46,808 nt of DNA, taken from NCBI GenBank assembly GCA_029865885.1, contig JARXAK010000048.1:1-46808 (forward strand), read 5' to 3'. Numbering within the stretch: the first letter of the stretch is position 1; each line of letters opens with the position of its first letter. This document shows, in pieces, positions 26,209 to 35,452 of the stretch. The DNA is from Rhizobium sp. Lineage in GTDB: Bacteria > Pseudomonadota > Alphaproteobacteria > Rhizobiales > Rhizobiaceae. The notes beneath the pieces are model-generated. The model was not told where the DNA came from. It did no database searches and saw only the letters and a list, made by a program, of their open reading frames with translations. The position numbers and the translations under genes are program-made.

Positions 26209-27231
26209 TCAGCCTTCGTGCCCGAACCGGGCCCGGTAGGCGGCGGGGCTGGTTTGCAGCCGGGTGCGGAAATGATGGCGCAGCGTCGCCGGTGTGCCGA
26301 AGCCTGAAGCGATGGCGATATCGTCGAGTGACAGGCTTGCCTTGCGCTCCAGCAAGTCGCAGGCATGGCGCAGCCGGCGGGTCATGAGAAATTCGCCGGG
26401 ACTGTGGCCTGTCAGGTCGCGAAAGCGGCGCTGGAAGGTCCGGCTGCTCATTCCGACCCGTGCGGCCATTTCGGTCAGTGTCACCTCGCGCTGCAGATTG
26501 GCCTCGATCCAGTCGATCAGCGGGCCCATCCGCTGTCCTTCGCGCTCCTGCGGCACGGGCCTTACGATGAATTGCGCCTGTCCGCCTTCCCGATGCGGCG
26601 GGACCACAAGACGACGGGCAACGCTGTTGGCGGCCTCGGTGCCGAAATCGCGGCGGACGACATGGAGACACAGATCGATGCCGGCGGCACTGCCGGCGGC
26701 CGTCAGGATTTTTCCTTCGTCGACATAGAGCACGTCGGGATCGAGATGGATCTTGGGATACCTCTGCGCAATCCTATCGGCATAGCGCCAGTGGGTTGTG
26801 GCTTTCCGGCCATCGAGGAGGCCGGTCGCGGCCAGCACCGCCACGCCGGAGCAAAGCGACATCAGGCGCGCACCCTGCCCATGGGCCGCCCGCAGCGTCT
26901 CGATCAAGGACAGCGGAACAGGCTCGTCGATCCCACGCCAGCCGGGCACGACGATCAGATCCGCCTCTGCCAAAAGATCGAGCCCGCCCGAAGCGCTGAC
27001 CGTCAGACCGCCGGCGGCCCTCAGAGGTCCTGGCTCGATCGCGGCCGTCGCGTGGCGATACCAGCGCTCTCCCATTTCCGGTCGCGAGAGGCCGAAGACC
27101 TCCACGGCAACCCCGAATTCGAAGGTGCAGAGGCCGTCATAGGCGAGCGTTACGACGCGTGGTCCTGTCAGCGGCGAGGATGGGAAAGGCGATGCTGGCG
27201 TCATTGGCGTGATCTTTACGCATGTTGTCAT
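26209..27231 (-). CDS. ftrA: GlxA/FtrA-type AraC transcriptional regulator
   Basis: A 340-residue regulator with an N-terminal DJ-1/PfpI-like domain (residues about 25-190, including the nucleophile-elbow MSLCSGVAVLAATGLLDG) and a C-terminal double helix-turn-helix of AraC type (VTLTEMAARVGMSSRTFQR; SLDDIAIASGFGTPATLRHH). This is the GlxA/FtrA family. It is divergent from the rhodanese gene at 27300, with only 68 bases between, so it probably regulates it. The start could also be ATG 27207 (MTPASPFP). Confidence 0.88.
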   Translation of the reverse strand: MTTCVKITPMTPASPFPSSPLTGPRVVTLAYDGLCTFEFGVAVEVFGLSRPEMGERWYRHATAAIEPGPLRAAGGLTVSASGGLDLLAEADLIVVPGWRGIDEPVPLSLIETLRAAHGQGARLMSLCSGVAVLAATGLLDGRKATTHWRYADRIAQRYPKIHLDPDVLYVDEGKILTAAGSAAGIDLCLHVVRRDFGTEAANSVARRLVVPPHREGGQAQFIVRPVPQEREGQRMGPLIDWIEANLQREVTLTEMAARVGMSSRTFQRRFRDLTGHSPGEFLMTRRLRHACDLLERKASLSLDDIAIASGFGTPATLRHHFRTRLQTSPAAYRARFGHEG

Positions 27232-27299
27232 TCACGCCAGTTTTCCAAAATCCTCTGAAAAGGCAAGGTCTCTTCATCAAACATCGAAAGGAGCCTGCC

Positions 27300-27698
27300 A
27301 TGCCAAGCCTCGTCAGTGAAATTCCCGCCGCCGATCCCGCCCTCGTCGCGCAGCATTATCAGGCGCGGCTTGCCTTCGAGACCGATTGCTGGGACGTGCA
27401 TGAGGCGATGAGCCGGGGCGAGGCGGACTTCGTGCTTCTCGACGTGCGCGGACCGAAGCTTTACGAACGGGGACATGTGCCAGGCGCCATCAACCTGCCG
27501 CATGGCAAGATGACCGAGCGGAAGATGGCGGAATGGCCCGAGGATACGCTCTTCGTCGTCTATTGCGCCGGGCCGCATTGCAACGGCACGGACCGCGCGG
27601 CGCTCAGGCTTGCGCGGCTCGGGCGCCGGGTCAAGGTGATGATCGGCGGCATGACCGGCTGGGCCGATGAAGGGTTCGAGATCGCAAGCGGGGCCTGA
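27300..27698 (+). CDS. Rhodanese-like sulfurtransferase domain protein
   Basis: A 132-residue single-domain rhodanese. Visible are the N-terminal CDC25-like DFVLLDVRGPKLYERGHVPG, GAINLPHGKM, and the active-site loop VYCAGPHCNGTDRAA with Cys at the catalytic position, followed by VKVMIGGMTGWADEGF. It could transfer sulfur or act as a binding domain. It starts at MPSLVSEIPA after a GAAAGGAG site. It is divergent from ftrA, a linkage that suggests a shared stress or detoxification role (inference). Confidence 0.9.
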   Translation: MPSLVSEIPAADPALVAQHYQARLAFETDCWDVHEAMSRGEADFVLLDVRGPKLYERGHVPGAINLPHGKMTERKMAEWPEDTLFVVYCAGPHCNGTDRAALRLARLGRRVKVMIGGMTGWADEGFEIASGA

Positions 27699-27716
27699 TC
27701 TTGGCTGCCGGTTCGC

Positions 27717-28250
27717 TCATCCTGCCAGATGGGCGAACTCGGCGACGACGTCTTCGTAAACGCGGCGCTTGAAAGGCACGATGAGATCAGGCAGGTCCTG
27801 TATCGGCTTCCAGGCCCAGGCGTCGAATTCCGCTTCGTGTCCACCGGGCGGCGGGTTGATGGCAATCTCGCTTTCGTCGCCTTCGAAGCGGAAGGCGAAC
27901 CAGCGTTGGGTCTGGCCGCGGAACTTGCCCCTCAAGCCGATGCCGATCAGCTCGGCAGGCAGATCGTAATTGATCCAGCGGCTGGCTTCGGCCAGCAGCG
28001 ACACCGTTTTGATGCCGGTTTCCTCGTAAAGCTCGCGCATGGCGGCCGGCAGCGGGTCTTCGCCCGGGTCGATCCCACCCTGGGGCATCTGCCAGAGCTG
28101 TGGCGAACCGTCATATTCGGAATTGCCTTCCGGGATGCGCCGGCCGGACCAGACGAGGCCCTCCCGGTTCAGCACCATGATCCCGACACAGGGGCGATAG
28201 GGCAGGTCTTCGGCCTTCACCTTGGGCTTGGTCGATTGGGGCTCGGTCAT
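27717..28250 (-). CDS. rppH: RNA pyrophosphohydrolase (Nudix)
   Basis: A Nudix hydrolase of 177 residues that in known members removes pyrophosphate from 5'-triphosphate RNA, starting mRNA decay. The N-terminus [20 protein letters not shown], the [14 protein letters not shown] segment and the Nudix box core ([10 protein letters not shown]) identify RppH/NudH. ATG 28250 (MTEPQSTKP) follows GAGG and lies 7 bases after the stop of the upstream yibQ gene, so both share a transcript. Confidence 0.94.
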   Translation of the reverse strand: MTEPQSTKPKVKAEDLPYRPCVGIMVLNREGLVWSGRRIPEGNSEYDGSPQLWQMPQGGIDPGEDPLPAAMRELYEETGIKTVSLLAEASRWINYDLPAELIGIGLRGKFRGQTQRWFAFRFEGDESEIAINPPPGGHEAEFDAWAWKPIQDLPDLIVPFKRRVYEDVVAEFAHLAG

Positions 28251-28257
28251 GATGTCC

Positions 28258-29439
28258 TCAGGGTCTGTTGTCGTTGGCGAGTGCTGAGACGCCGACGAAT
28301 TCGATGCCGCGGGCAACCGCTTCATTACGCCATTCGGCGACCGCTGCAATCGTTTCGTCGAAGGCGGCGCCGACCCCGATTGCCTGACCGTTGCGCCTGG
28401 CAATCCGTTCCAGCTCGTCCAGCTTGGCCAAAATTGCCTGGCGATCGACCTGCGCGTCGATCATCACGTCGGCAAAGGCATGCGGAAAGCCGATGGCCTT
28501 GGCAAAATCGCCCGAGAGGGAACGGGCTGTCGAGCCGTCATCCAAAAACATCAGGCCGCGCTTGCCGATATCGCGCATGACCGGATCCATCGCCTTGTCG
28601 TCGGAGAGGAAGCGGGCGCCCATATAGTTCATGATGCCGGTATAATTGGTGATCTGCGCCATGGCCTGGTGGAGATTGGCGATGTTGGTCGCCGCCGTTT
28701 TCTCGGACAGAAGCGTGCCGCGTCCGGGATCATTGGCGGGATAGTCGAAGGGTTCCATCGGCACCTGGAGGACGATCTCGTGACCCTTGCGGCGGGCTTC
28801 CTGCATCCAGCGCTGCAGGCTGTTGCCGGTCGCGGCGAAGGCGAGCGTGATATCCTCCGGCAGCTCGCGGATCGCCGTCTGGCTGCCGGTCTGGCTGAGG
28901 CCGATGCCGCCGATGACGATTGCGATGCGGGTTCCGCGCGCGCCCGACCAGGGTCTGGCGTAAAAATCGATGGGACGCAGACCGGAGGCCGAGACCGTCG
29001 GCAGTTCGCCCGCGTCCGTCAGCTCGATCAGGTCTTCGTTGGGTTGGCCGGCGAGCCGCGGATCCTGGGTGGAGGTCGCGCCAATCACCACCGGACCCTG
29101 ACGGCCATTGGGGCTGAAGGTGGTGACGACATTGCCGTCTGCCGTGGTGGTGCGACGGAGCACGGCGCCGTCATTCGGGCCGCTCGTCGTGATGCCGGCG
29201 GGTTCATCCGTGGGTTCACGGCTCGTCGTGGTTTCTGAAACCGCGGCGACATCCGGTGGTGCTGGTGTGAGATTGATCGGCGGCTCCGTGCGCAGCGCCG
29301 TCGGGGCAAGTGCCGTCCAGGCCGACAGGCCGGACAGGGCGACAACGGCAAGGGCAGACGTCACCGTGGACAGGCCGAAGCGTCTTCCGCCACGCTTCTT
29401 GTCCTTTCGCTCCTTACCGAGCGGTGCATGCAGATCCAT
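28258..29439 (-). CDS. Divergent polysaccharide deacetylase family protein (YibQ-like)
   Basis: A 393-residue protein with a cytoplasmic basic start, one membrane helix (about residues 24-46), a low-complexity Pro/Thr linker, and a C-terminal NodB-like barrel ([53 protein letters not shown]). This matches the divergent polysaccharide deacetylase family YibQ. Metal ligands for deacetylation are not obvious. Its location downstream of envC and ctpA, as envC-yibQ are linked in enterobacteria, points to a cell-wall role. Confidence 0.85.
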   Translation of the reverse strand: MDLHAPLGKERKDKKRGGRRFGLSTVTSALAVVALSGLSAWTALAPTALRTEPPINLTPAPPDVAAVSETTTSREPTDEPAGITTSGPNDGAVLRRTTTADGNVVTTFSPNGRQGPVVIGATSTQDPRLAGQPNEDLIELTDAGELPTVSASGLRPIDFYARPWSGARGTRIAIVIGGIGLSQTGSQTAIRELPEDITLAFAATGNSLQRWMQEARRKGHEIVLQVPMEPFDYPANDPGRGTLLSEKTAATNIANLHQAMAQITNYTGIMNYMGARFLSDDKAMDPVMRDIGKRGLMFLDDGSTARSLSGDFAKAIGFPHAFADVMIDAQVDRQAILAKLDELERIARRNGQAIGVGAAFDETIAAVAEWRNEAVARGIEFVGVSALANDNRP

Positions 29440-29472
29440 GCGAAACTTCCAGTGATGCCGGCCGTCCGGAAC

Positions 29473-29512
29473 GAAAACGACCGCCCGCGTATCTGAGACA
29501 CGCGGGCGGTCG
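29473..29512 (-). terminator. Strong hairpin terminator after ctpA
   Basis: A 13-bp perfect stem (CGACCGCCCGCGT / ACGCGGGCGGTCG at 29478-29490 and 29500-29512) with a 9-base loop. On the minus strand it is followed by TTTTCG. It lies 10 bases beyond the ctpA stop, before yibQ, so yibQ-rppH probably has its own promoter or depends on readthrough. Confidence 0.88.
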
Positions 29513-29522
29513 GTTCAAGTGT

Positions 29523-30842
29523 TTACTGCAGTGCGGCCTTCTGCGGATCGGCCGGGAAGGCCGGATCGGTCTTTACGCCGCGCAGCAGGTCGAGTGCGTA
29601 GTTTAGCTGGACGTCGTCCTTGGCTTCCGGCGGCACGTAAGCGACGGAGCCGGAGCCCTCTTCGTTTTCGTTCTGGCCCTTGATGTGGCCCGGCAGCGCC
29701 GATTCACCTTCCGTGCGGACCTTGCCCTGGAGCTCTTCCGGCAGCGGCTGTTCGACCTTGATGTCGGGCGCGATGCCCGTACCCTGGATCGAATTGCCCG
29801 ACGGCGTGTAGTAGAGCGCCGTCGTCAGGCGCAGCGCGCCCTTGTCACCCATCGGGATGATGGTCTGGACGGAGCCCTTGCCGAAGGAGCGGGTGCCGAG
29901 CACGGTCGCACGCTTCAGATCCTGCAGGGCGCCGGCGACGATTTCAGAGGCCGAGGCCGAGCCGCCGTTGACCAGGACGATGACCGGCTTGCCGTCTGTC
30001 AGGTCACCTGCCGTCGCGTTGAAGCGGCGGGTATCCTGCGGATCGCGCGAGCGGGTCGACACCACTTCGCCACGCTCCAGGAAGGCGTCGGAGACGTAGA
30101 TCGCCTGATCGAGCAGGCCGCCCGGGTTGAGGCGCAGGTCAAGAACATAGCCCTTCAGCTTGTCTTCAGGGACTTCCTTCTTGATCTTCTCGATCGCAGC
30201 TTCCAGATCGTCATAGGTTTTCTCGGTGAAGGAGATGACGCGGAGATAGCCGACATCGCCTTCGACGCGGGACTTGACCGCGCGGATCGGGATGATTTCA
30301 CGGGTCACCGTGATATCGAGCGGCTTGTCGGCGCCCTTGCGCAGGATCGTCAGCTTGATCGGGGTATTGACCGCGCCGCGCATCTTCTCGACTGCTTCCT
30401 CGAGCTTCAGACCGCGAACCGACTCGCCGTTGATCTCGGAGATGAAGTCGCCGGCCAGAATGCCAGCCTTTGCGCCCGGCGTGTCATCGATCGGGGTGAT
30501 GACCTTGACCAGCTCTTCTTCCATCGTCACTTCGATGCCGATGCCGCCGAACTCGCCGCGCGTCTGGGTCTGCATGTCGGCCGCGTCCTTGGCGTTCATG
30601 TAGACCGAATGCGGATCAAGCGAGGTCAGCATGCCGTTGATGGCGCTTTCGACCAGCTTGTTCTCATCCGGCGGCGTCACGTATTGCGCGCGGATGCGCT
30701 CGAAGACGTCGCCGAAAATTGACAATTCCTTGTAGGTGGACGCACCCGCCGCCTGGGCCGGGACACCTGCGGAATAGATGACGCTCATCGCGGTTGCGCC
30801 CATGAGTGCGCCGACGAGGAGAAGAGAGACCCTACGTATCAT
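29523..30842 (-). CDS. ctpA: S41 carboxy-terminal processing peptidase
   Basis: A periplasmic serine protease of 439 residues. It has an N-terminal signal/anchor (about residues 5-30), a PDZ domain (EFGGIGIEVTMEEELVKVI to GDFISEINGESVRGL), and the S41 catalytic site with Ser in GGSASASEIVAGALQD and Lys in GTRSFGKGSVQTI. The role is C-terminal trimming of envelope proteins or peptidoglycan enzymes. The start MIRRVSLLLVG overlaps the envC stop by 11 bases. A longer frame to 31013 is not coding. A strong terminator follows. Confidence 0.95.
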   Translation of the reverse strand: MIRRVSLLLVGALMGATAMSVIYSAGVPAQAAGASTYKELSIFGDVFERIRAQYVTPPDENKLVESAINGMLTSLDPHSVYMNAKDAADMQTQTRGEFGGIGIEVTMEEELVKVITPIDDTPGAKAGILAGDFISEINGESVRGLKLEEAVEKMRGAVNTPIKLTILRKGADKPLDITVTREIIPIRAVKSRVEGDVGYLRVISFTEKTYDDLEAAIEKIKKEVPEDKLKGYVLDLRLNPGGLLDQAIYVSDAFLERGEVVSTRSRDPQDTRRFNATAGDLTDGKPVIVLVNGGSASASEIVAGALQDLKRATVLGTRSFGKGSVQTIIPMGDKGALRLTTALYYTPSGNSIQGTGIAPDIKVEQPLPEELQGKVRTEGESALPGHIKGQNENEEGSGSVAYVPPEAKDDVQLNYALDLLRGVKTDPAFPADPQKAALQ

Positions 30843-32376
30843 TCTGTGCCTTTCCAGAATCGCCTCCCACCCACCAGGGGCGGGAATCAACCGGTTTACC
30901 GTCTTTCCGAAGTTCAATGTAAAGAGTCGGCCGATCTGTTTCCAGCGCCAATGCAGTCGCGCTCGCCACTCTTTTCTCACCCATGGTCGCCAGTGGCTCC
31001 CCTGACAGCACAAATTTGCCCTGACTGGTACTGATCTGGTCCATGCCTGAGAGTACCATGTGATAGCCGTCGCCCGTGTTCAGAATGATCATCTGGCCGT
31101 AGCTTCGGAAATTTCCAGCAAACACTACCCATGCATCGGCCGGTGCCGTGACCAGCGCGCCGGGCTGAGAGGCAATGACGATGCCCTGCGCCTGGTGGCC
31201 CGTCCCGTCCGGGTCGCCGAACTGCCGCAGGGTTTCGCCGGCAACCGGCAAGTCCAGTTTCTGCTTCAGTTCAGAGAAAGGATATGCTGGCGCAATGCGG
31301 TTTTTATCGGGCAATCCGGACTGGGCGAGCTCCAGGGCACGGGCCCTTTGCTCCTCGCTCATCTGGCTGCGTTTGGCCTCTTCGGCGCGGGCGAGGTCGG
31401 CTGCCTGACGGACCGAGGTGATCTCGCTTTCGAGCGAACGAATGAGCGATTCCATGGTCGATGCGCGTTCGGCAAGTGCTTCCGATTGCTTGCGTTCCGC
31501 CTGGAGCTGGAGCGAATTGGTGCGTGCGAGACGCTCGTTTTCTGCAACGAGCAGATCCATCCGCCGCTCTTCTTCCTGACGGTTGGCGATCGCCGCCACC
31601 ATACCGTCCATCTCCTTCTTGCCGGCGTCGCGCAGCGCGATCAACTCTTCGAGATCGGCGGCCAGCTTGTCCGTCTCATGGCGGATACCCGGGACCACCG
31701 CCCCAAGCAGGATGGCCGTGCGGACCGAGCCCAACGCGTCCTCGGGACTGACGAGAAGGGCCGGTGGCGGGTTGCGGCCCATGCGCTGAAGGGCTGCCAG
31801 AACTTCTGCGAGCACGGCCCGGCGTTCGCGGAACGAGCCGCGGATCTGGTCCTCACGCAGACCGATATCAGCCAGCCGCTTCCCGCCGTCGCTGATCTGC
31901 TTTTCGATGTCCTTGCGCCGTTTTGCGGAGTCAATCAGAGCGGACTTGAGGCTTTCCGAGGTCTTGTCCAGCTCCTCAATGCTCTTCTGCAGCTCTGCGG
32001 CCTTCTCTTCCGAGAGCTTCATGCTGGTGGCAATTTCCTGCAGCTCGGAGCTCACCTGGTCACGCTTGGCACGCAATTCGAGCGCCGGATCTGGCGCTGT
32101 TTCTGCGACGATGCGGTCACTGGTCTCAGTTGCCGCTGCCGGCAGGGCTCCCGTGGTTTCGCCGGTGCCGGGTGCCGGAGCAGCCTGAGCCGGGTTCGCA
32201 CTCTGCTGTGCGAGCGTTGCAAAGGGGGATGCGGAGGCGAGCATGCCAGCCAGGACACAGGCCGTCGCCAGGCCCGCCTTTCGGCGGCGGCCTTTCAGGA
32301 GGCGGGTTATGTCTTGGGCGACGGTGGGCAAGGGCTCTATCCGGTTCGGCGGGAAAATACGCTGATTTGCGAACAA
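30832..32376 (-). CDS. envC: EnvC-type murein hydrolase activator
   Basis: A 514-residue envelope protein with a long coiled coil (residues about 95-340, rich in Glu, Lys, Leu) after an N-terminal membrane/signal segment, and a C-terminal LytM/M23 domain (VAGETLRQFGDPDG, QGIVIASQPGALV, YGQMIILNTGDGYHMVLSG, LYIELRKDGKPVDSRPWW). The zinc ligands of active M23 peptidases are missing, as in E. coli EnvC, so it likely activates amidases in septum splitting. The apparent start at 32376 is TTG; TTG 32331 is another choice. It is coupled to ctpA. Confidence 0.88.
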   Translation of the reverse strand: MFANQRIFPPNRIEPLPTVAQDITRLLKGRRRKAGLATACVLAGMLASASPFATLAQQSANPAQAAPAPGTGETTGALPAAATETSDRIVAETAPDPALELRAKRDQVSSELQEIATSMKLSEEKAAELQKSIEELDKTSESLKSALIDSAKRRKDIEKQISDGGKRLADIGLREDQIRGSFRERRAVLAEVLAALQRMGRNPPPALLVSPEDALGSVRTAILLGAVVPGIRHETDKLAADLEELIALRDAGKKEMDGMVAAIANRQEEERRMDLLVAENERLARTNSLQLQAERKQSEALAERASTMESLIRSLESEITSVRQAADLARAEEAKRSQMSEEQRARALELAQSGLPDKNRIAPAYPFSELKQKLDLPVAGETLRQFGDPDGTGHQAQGIVIASQPGALVTAPADAWVVFAGNFRSYGQMIILNTGDGYHMVLSGMDQISTSQGKFVLSGEPLATMGEKRVASATALALETDRPTLYIELRKDGKPVDSRPWWVGGDSGKAQNDT

Positions 32377-32412
32377 GGCAAAGCATTGCCTTGGCCATCG
32401 GCCTCTCTTGGC

Positions 32413-32895
32413 TCAAACGCGGTGATAGGGATGTCCCGTCAGGATGGTGACGGCCCGGTAAAGCTGCTCGGCGATCAGGATGCGCACGAGCTGGTGCGGC
32501 CAGGTGAGCTTGCCGAGATTGAGGACGAGGCGCGCCCGATCGCGCAGATCAGGGTCGATGCCATCGGCGCCACCGATGACAAACGCCATGTCGCGCTGGC
32601 CGTTATCGGCTGCGTCGCCGACAAACTTTGCAAATTCGGCACTGTCGAGGGCTTTGCCGCGCTCGTCGAGGACCACAAGGAGGGCACCGTCGGGGATCTG
32701 GCGGGAAAGCTCCTGGGCTTCCTCGCGCTTTCTGGTGTCGGCGTTGCCGGCGCGGCTTTCATTCAGCTCCACGGAGCGCGTGAATTCGAGGCCGCATTGC
32801 GGTCCGGCCTTGGCGAAGCGGTCCAGATAACGGGACGCGAGTTCCTTCTCCGGACCGGCTTTCAGCCGGCCCACGGCATAGATGCCTATCTTCAT
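32413..32895 (-). CDS. rlmH: 23S rRNA (pseudouridine1915-N3)-methyltransferase
   Basis: A SPOUT-fold methyltransferase of 160 residues that modifies helix 69 of 23S rRNA. The N-terminal MKIGIYAVGRLKAGPEKEL, the central LDERGKALDSAEFA, the SAM-binding FVIGGADGID and the C-terminal RAVTILTGHPYHR are diagnostic. It sits between rsfS and envC, as in other Rhizobiales. Confidence 0.96.
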   Translation of the reverse strand: MKIGIYAVGRLKAGPEKELASRYLDRFAKAGPQCGLEFTRSVELNESRAGNADTRKREEAQELSRQIPDGALLVVLDERGKALDSAEFAKFVGDAADNGQRDMAFVIGGADGIDPDLRDRARLVLNLGKLTWPHQLVRILIAEQLYRAVTILTGHPYHRV

Positions 32896-32998
32896 GCGGG
32901 CAGTCCCAGGTTCAGGTCACAAAACCATCTCTATCGGCAGCAAGAGCACTGCCGTGTCAATCCGGCTTCGGGACCGTCCTTGACGACGGCCGGCCGTT

Positions 32999-33409
32999 TC
33001 AGTGCAGGCGATCCTCGATGTCCGGAGCGGCCCACATCTTTTCGATGTTGTAGAACTCGCGGATTTCGGGTCGGAACACATGCACGATGATGTCTCCCGT
33101 GTCGATCAGGACCCAATCTCCAGCCTCCAGGCCCTCGACGCGGGCGGAGCCCAGGCCTTCGTCCTTCAAGTCGGAGATGAGATGTTCGCTGATCGCCGAG
33201 ACATGCCTGTTCGAGCGCCCGGACACGACCACCATGTAGTCGCCCAGCGCCGATTTTCCGGCAATGTCGATAGAGACGATGTCTTCTGCCTTCGAGTCCT
33301 CGAGACTTGCGAGGACCAGCTCAAGCGCACGGGCTGCGGCATCGGCGCCACGTTCCATGCTCTTCGGGATGGCGCGGGAAGCGCGTCCCTTGGTGTGTAC
33401 TGTTGTCAG
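32999..33409 (-). CDS. rsfS: Ribosomal silencing factor RsfS, probable CTG start
   Basis: Binds ribosomal protein L14 and blocks subunit joining in starvation. The family core is clear: LVLASLEDSKAEDIVSIDI, GDYMVVVSGRSNRHVSAI, GLEAGDWVLIDTGDIIVHVF and REFYNIEKMW. Homologous proteins in related genera start with a TTV-like N-terminus (from memory), which here begins at a CTG codon at 33409 (LTTVHTKGRAS). AAGGAAAGGA stands just upstream, with no ATG or GTG at that point. An internal ATG at 33358 (MERGADAA) would give 119 residues and is the alternative. Confidence 0.85.
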   Translation of the reverse strand: MTTVHTKGRASRAIPKSMERGADAAARALELVLASLEDSKAEDIVSIDIAGKSALGDYMVVVSGRSNRHVSAISEHLISDLKDEGLGSARVEGLEAGDWVLIDTGDIIVHVFRPEIREFYNIEKMWAAPDIEDRLH

Positions 33410-33540
33410 AGTTCGTCCTTTCCTTGGCAAAACAGAACAGCACGTCTGCGATTCCCTAACTGGGATCGCAGACAAAAGGTGGCATCGATCCGCCAATCTT
33501 TCAAGACATGGTTGCTGCGACGAGATCAAACTGCGCGCGA

Positions 33541-34167
33541 TCAGGATATATTCGCGGCGGCCCTCAGCGCCGACGAACTCAGCGTCGATCGTGGCCCGTG
33601 GATGAAGGTCCAGGCAGGCGCCTGTTTCTGCCAGAGGACCCCGGCATCCTCCTCATCGACGCGGGCATAGTCGAAGGTCCGTGCCATCTTCGAGGAGAGA
33701 TAGGCAAGCGTTGACCCCGGACGATCGATGACGGCGATCGGGAAGGTGGTGGCGATCTTCTGCCAGCGTTGCCAGCGGTGAAAACCGGCAAGATTGTCCG
33801 CGCCCATGATCCAGATGAAATGGGCCTGCGGATTGCGCACCCGGATGAATTCGAGCGTGCGCGCCGTGTAGCTCGTGCCCAGGCTTTTCTCGAATGCCGT
33901 GACCTTGATCCTCGGATCCTTGGCGAGCGCCTCGCAAGCCTCCAGGCGCTGTTGCAAGGGTGCAAGTTCCGTCTTGTTCTTGAGCGGATTTCCAGGCGTC
34001 ACCAGCCACCAGAGCTGATCGAGGCCAAGACGCCGCAAGGCAATCTCGGCGACGAGCAGATGTCCCTGATGCGGCGGGTTGAAGGAGCCGCCGAACAGGC
34101 CGATCACCATGCCGCGCTCGACATGCGGCATGACCAGATGGCGATGGGCGAGCACCGCTTCCGCCAC
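33541..34167 (-). CDS. nadD: Nicotinate-nucleotide adenylyltransferase
   Basis: Joins nicotinate mononucleotide and ATP in NAD synthesis. The nucleotidyltransferase motif GLFGGSFNPPHQGHL is near the N-terminus, and WLVTPGNPLKN and HFIWIMGADNLAGFHRW follow. From GTG 34167 it has 208 residues and begins 1 base after the proA stop. ATG 34131 and ATG 34110 are in frame and closer to the first motif. The rsfS gene follows at a distance of 131 bases. Confidence 0.94.
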   Translation of the reverse strand: MAEAVLAHRHLVMPHVERGMVIGLFGGSFNPPHQGHLLVAEIALRRLGLDQLWWLVTPGNPLKNKTELAPLQQRLEACEALAKDPRIKVTAFEKSLGTSYTARTLEFIRVRNPQAHFIWIMGADNLAGFHRWQRWQKIATTFPIAVIDRPGSTLAYLSSKMARTFDYARVDEEDAGVLWQKQAPAWTFIHGPRSTLSSSALRAAANIS

Positions 34168-34168
34168 G

Positions 34169-35452
34169 TCAGGGACGGACCTGGCCGGTGCCGCGCACGC
34201 GATACTTGAAGGATGTCAGCTGCTCGACGCCAACGGGGCCGCGCGCATGCATCTTGCCGGTCGCAATGCCGATCTCGCCGCCCATGCCGAACTCGCCGCC
34301 ATCGGCAAATTGCGTCGAGGCGTTGTGCAAGAGGATCGCGGAATCGATCTCGTTGAAGAAGCGCTCGACGACATCAGGGTCTTCGGCAATCACGGCTTCG
34401 GTGTGGTTGGACGAATAGCGGGCGATATGGTCGATCGCTCCGCCGATGCCGTCGACCACGGCAACAGAGATGATCGCATCGAGATATTCTGTGCGCCAAT
34501 CCTCTTCCGTTGCCGGCTTCAGGCCGGGAACGACCCGCATTACGGTGGCAGAGGCGCGGATCTCGCATCCGGCTTCCGCCAGGACTTCGATCAGCGGCTG
34601 CAGATGCGTGGCAATCGCTGCACTGTCGACGAGCAGGGTTTCGGCAGAGCCGCAAATGCCGGTGCGGCGCATCTTGGCGTTGACGACGATTTTCTTCGCC
34701 ATGTCCAGATCGGCGGAACCATCGACATAGACATGGCAGAGGCCTTCAAGATGGGCGAAGACCGGCACGCGGGCTTCCTGCTGGACGCGGGCAACGAGGC
34801 TCTTGCCGCCGCGGGGCACAATCACGTCTACGGACCCTTCGAGGCCCGAAAGCAGAGCTCCAACAGCGGCACGATCGGTTGTCGGCACGAGCTGGATCGC
34901 ATCGGCGGGCAGGCCGGCCGCCTCGAGCCCCTTGACCAGGCAGGCATGAATGGTGCGCGAGGAATTGGCCGAGTCCGAGCCACCGCGCAGGATGACGGCA
35001 TTGCCGGCCTTGAGGCACAGCGCTCCCGCATCGGCCGTCACGTTCGGACGGCTCTCATAGATGACGCCAATGACGCCAAGCGGCGTGCGGACGCGCTCGA
35101 TATGCAGGCCATTGGGGCGGTCCCATTCGCTGATGACGGTGCCGACCGGATCCGGCAATTCGGCAATCTCCCGCATCGACTGGGCGATGGCGGCGACGCG
35201 GGCGGAATTCAGGGTCAGGCGGTCGATGAAGGATGCGGCAACGCCCGATTCTGCGGCGTTCTTGAGATCGATCACATTGGCCGCGAGGATTTCGGCCTCG
35301 GCCTCCATCACGGCATCCGCCATGGCGAGAAGGGCCTTATTCTTCGCCTCGGTCGACGCAATGGCCAAGGGGCGCGCCGCAGCGCGGGCGCGGCGACCGA
35401 TGTCGAGCATCATGCCTTCAACGGAATTCTGGTTCGACACGGTATCAAGCAT
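34169..35452 (-). CDS. proA: Gamma-glutamyl phosphate reductase
   Basis: The second enzyme of proline synthesis, reducing glutamyl-5-phosphate to the semialdehyde with NADPH. Visible are [21 protein letters not shown], a nucleotide-site glycine segment, and the catalytic cysteine region [15 protein letters not shown]. From [10 protein letters not shown] it has 427 residues, normal for ProA. The start overlaps the end of proB by 8 bases, so proB and proA are coupled. ATG 35473 would add seven residues. Confidence 0.96.
   Translation of the reverse strand: MLDTVSNQNSVEGMMLDIGRRARAAARPLAIASTEAKNKALLAMADAVMEAEAEILAANVIDLKNAAESGVAASFIDRLTLNSARVAAIAQSMREIAELPDPVGTVISEWDRPNGLHIERVRTPLGVIGVIYESRPNVTADAGALCLKAGNAVILRGGSDSANSSRTIHACLVKGLEAAGLPADAIQLVPTTDRAAVGALLSGLEGSVDVIVPRGGKSLVARVQQEARVPVFAHLEGLCHVYVDGSADLDMAKKIVVNAKMRRTGICGSAETLLVDSAAIATHLQPLIEVLAEAGCEIRASATVMRVVPGLKPATEEDWRTEYLDAIISVAVVDGIGGAIDHIARYSSNHTEAVIAEDPDVVERFFNEIDSAILLHNASTQFADGGEFGMGGEIGIATGKMHARGPVGVEQLTSFKYRVRGTGQVRP

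Noticed and set aside
29685-30722. 345-codon plus-strand frame opposite ctpA
   Set aside because: Shadow of the S41 protease; no start signal or motif.
31060-33090. 676-codon plus-strand frame opposite envC and rlmH
   Set aside because: It spans two minus-strand genes with clear families and is rich in unlikely Arg/Gly/Gln segments.
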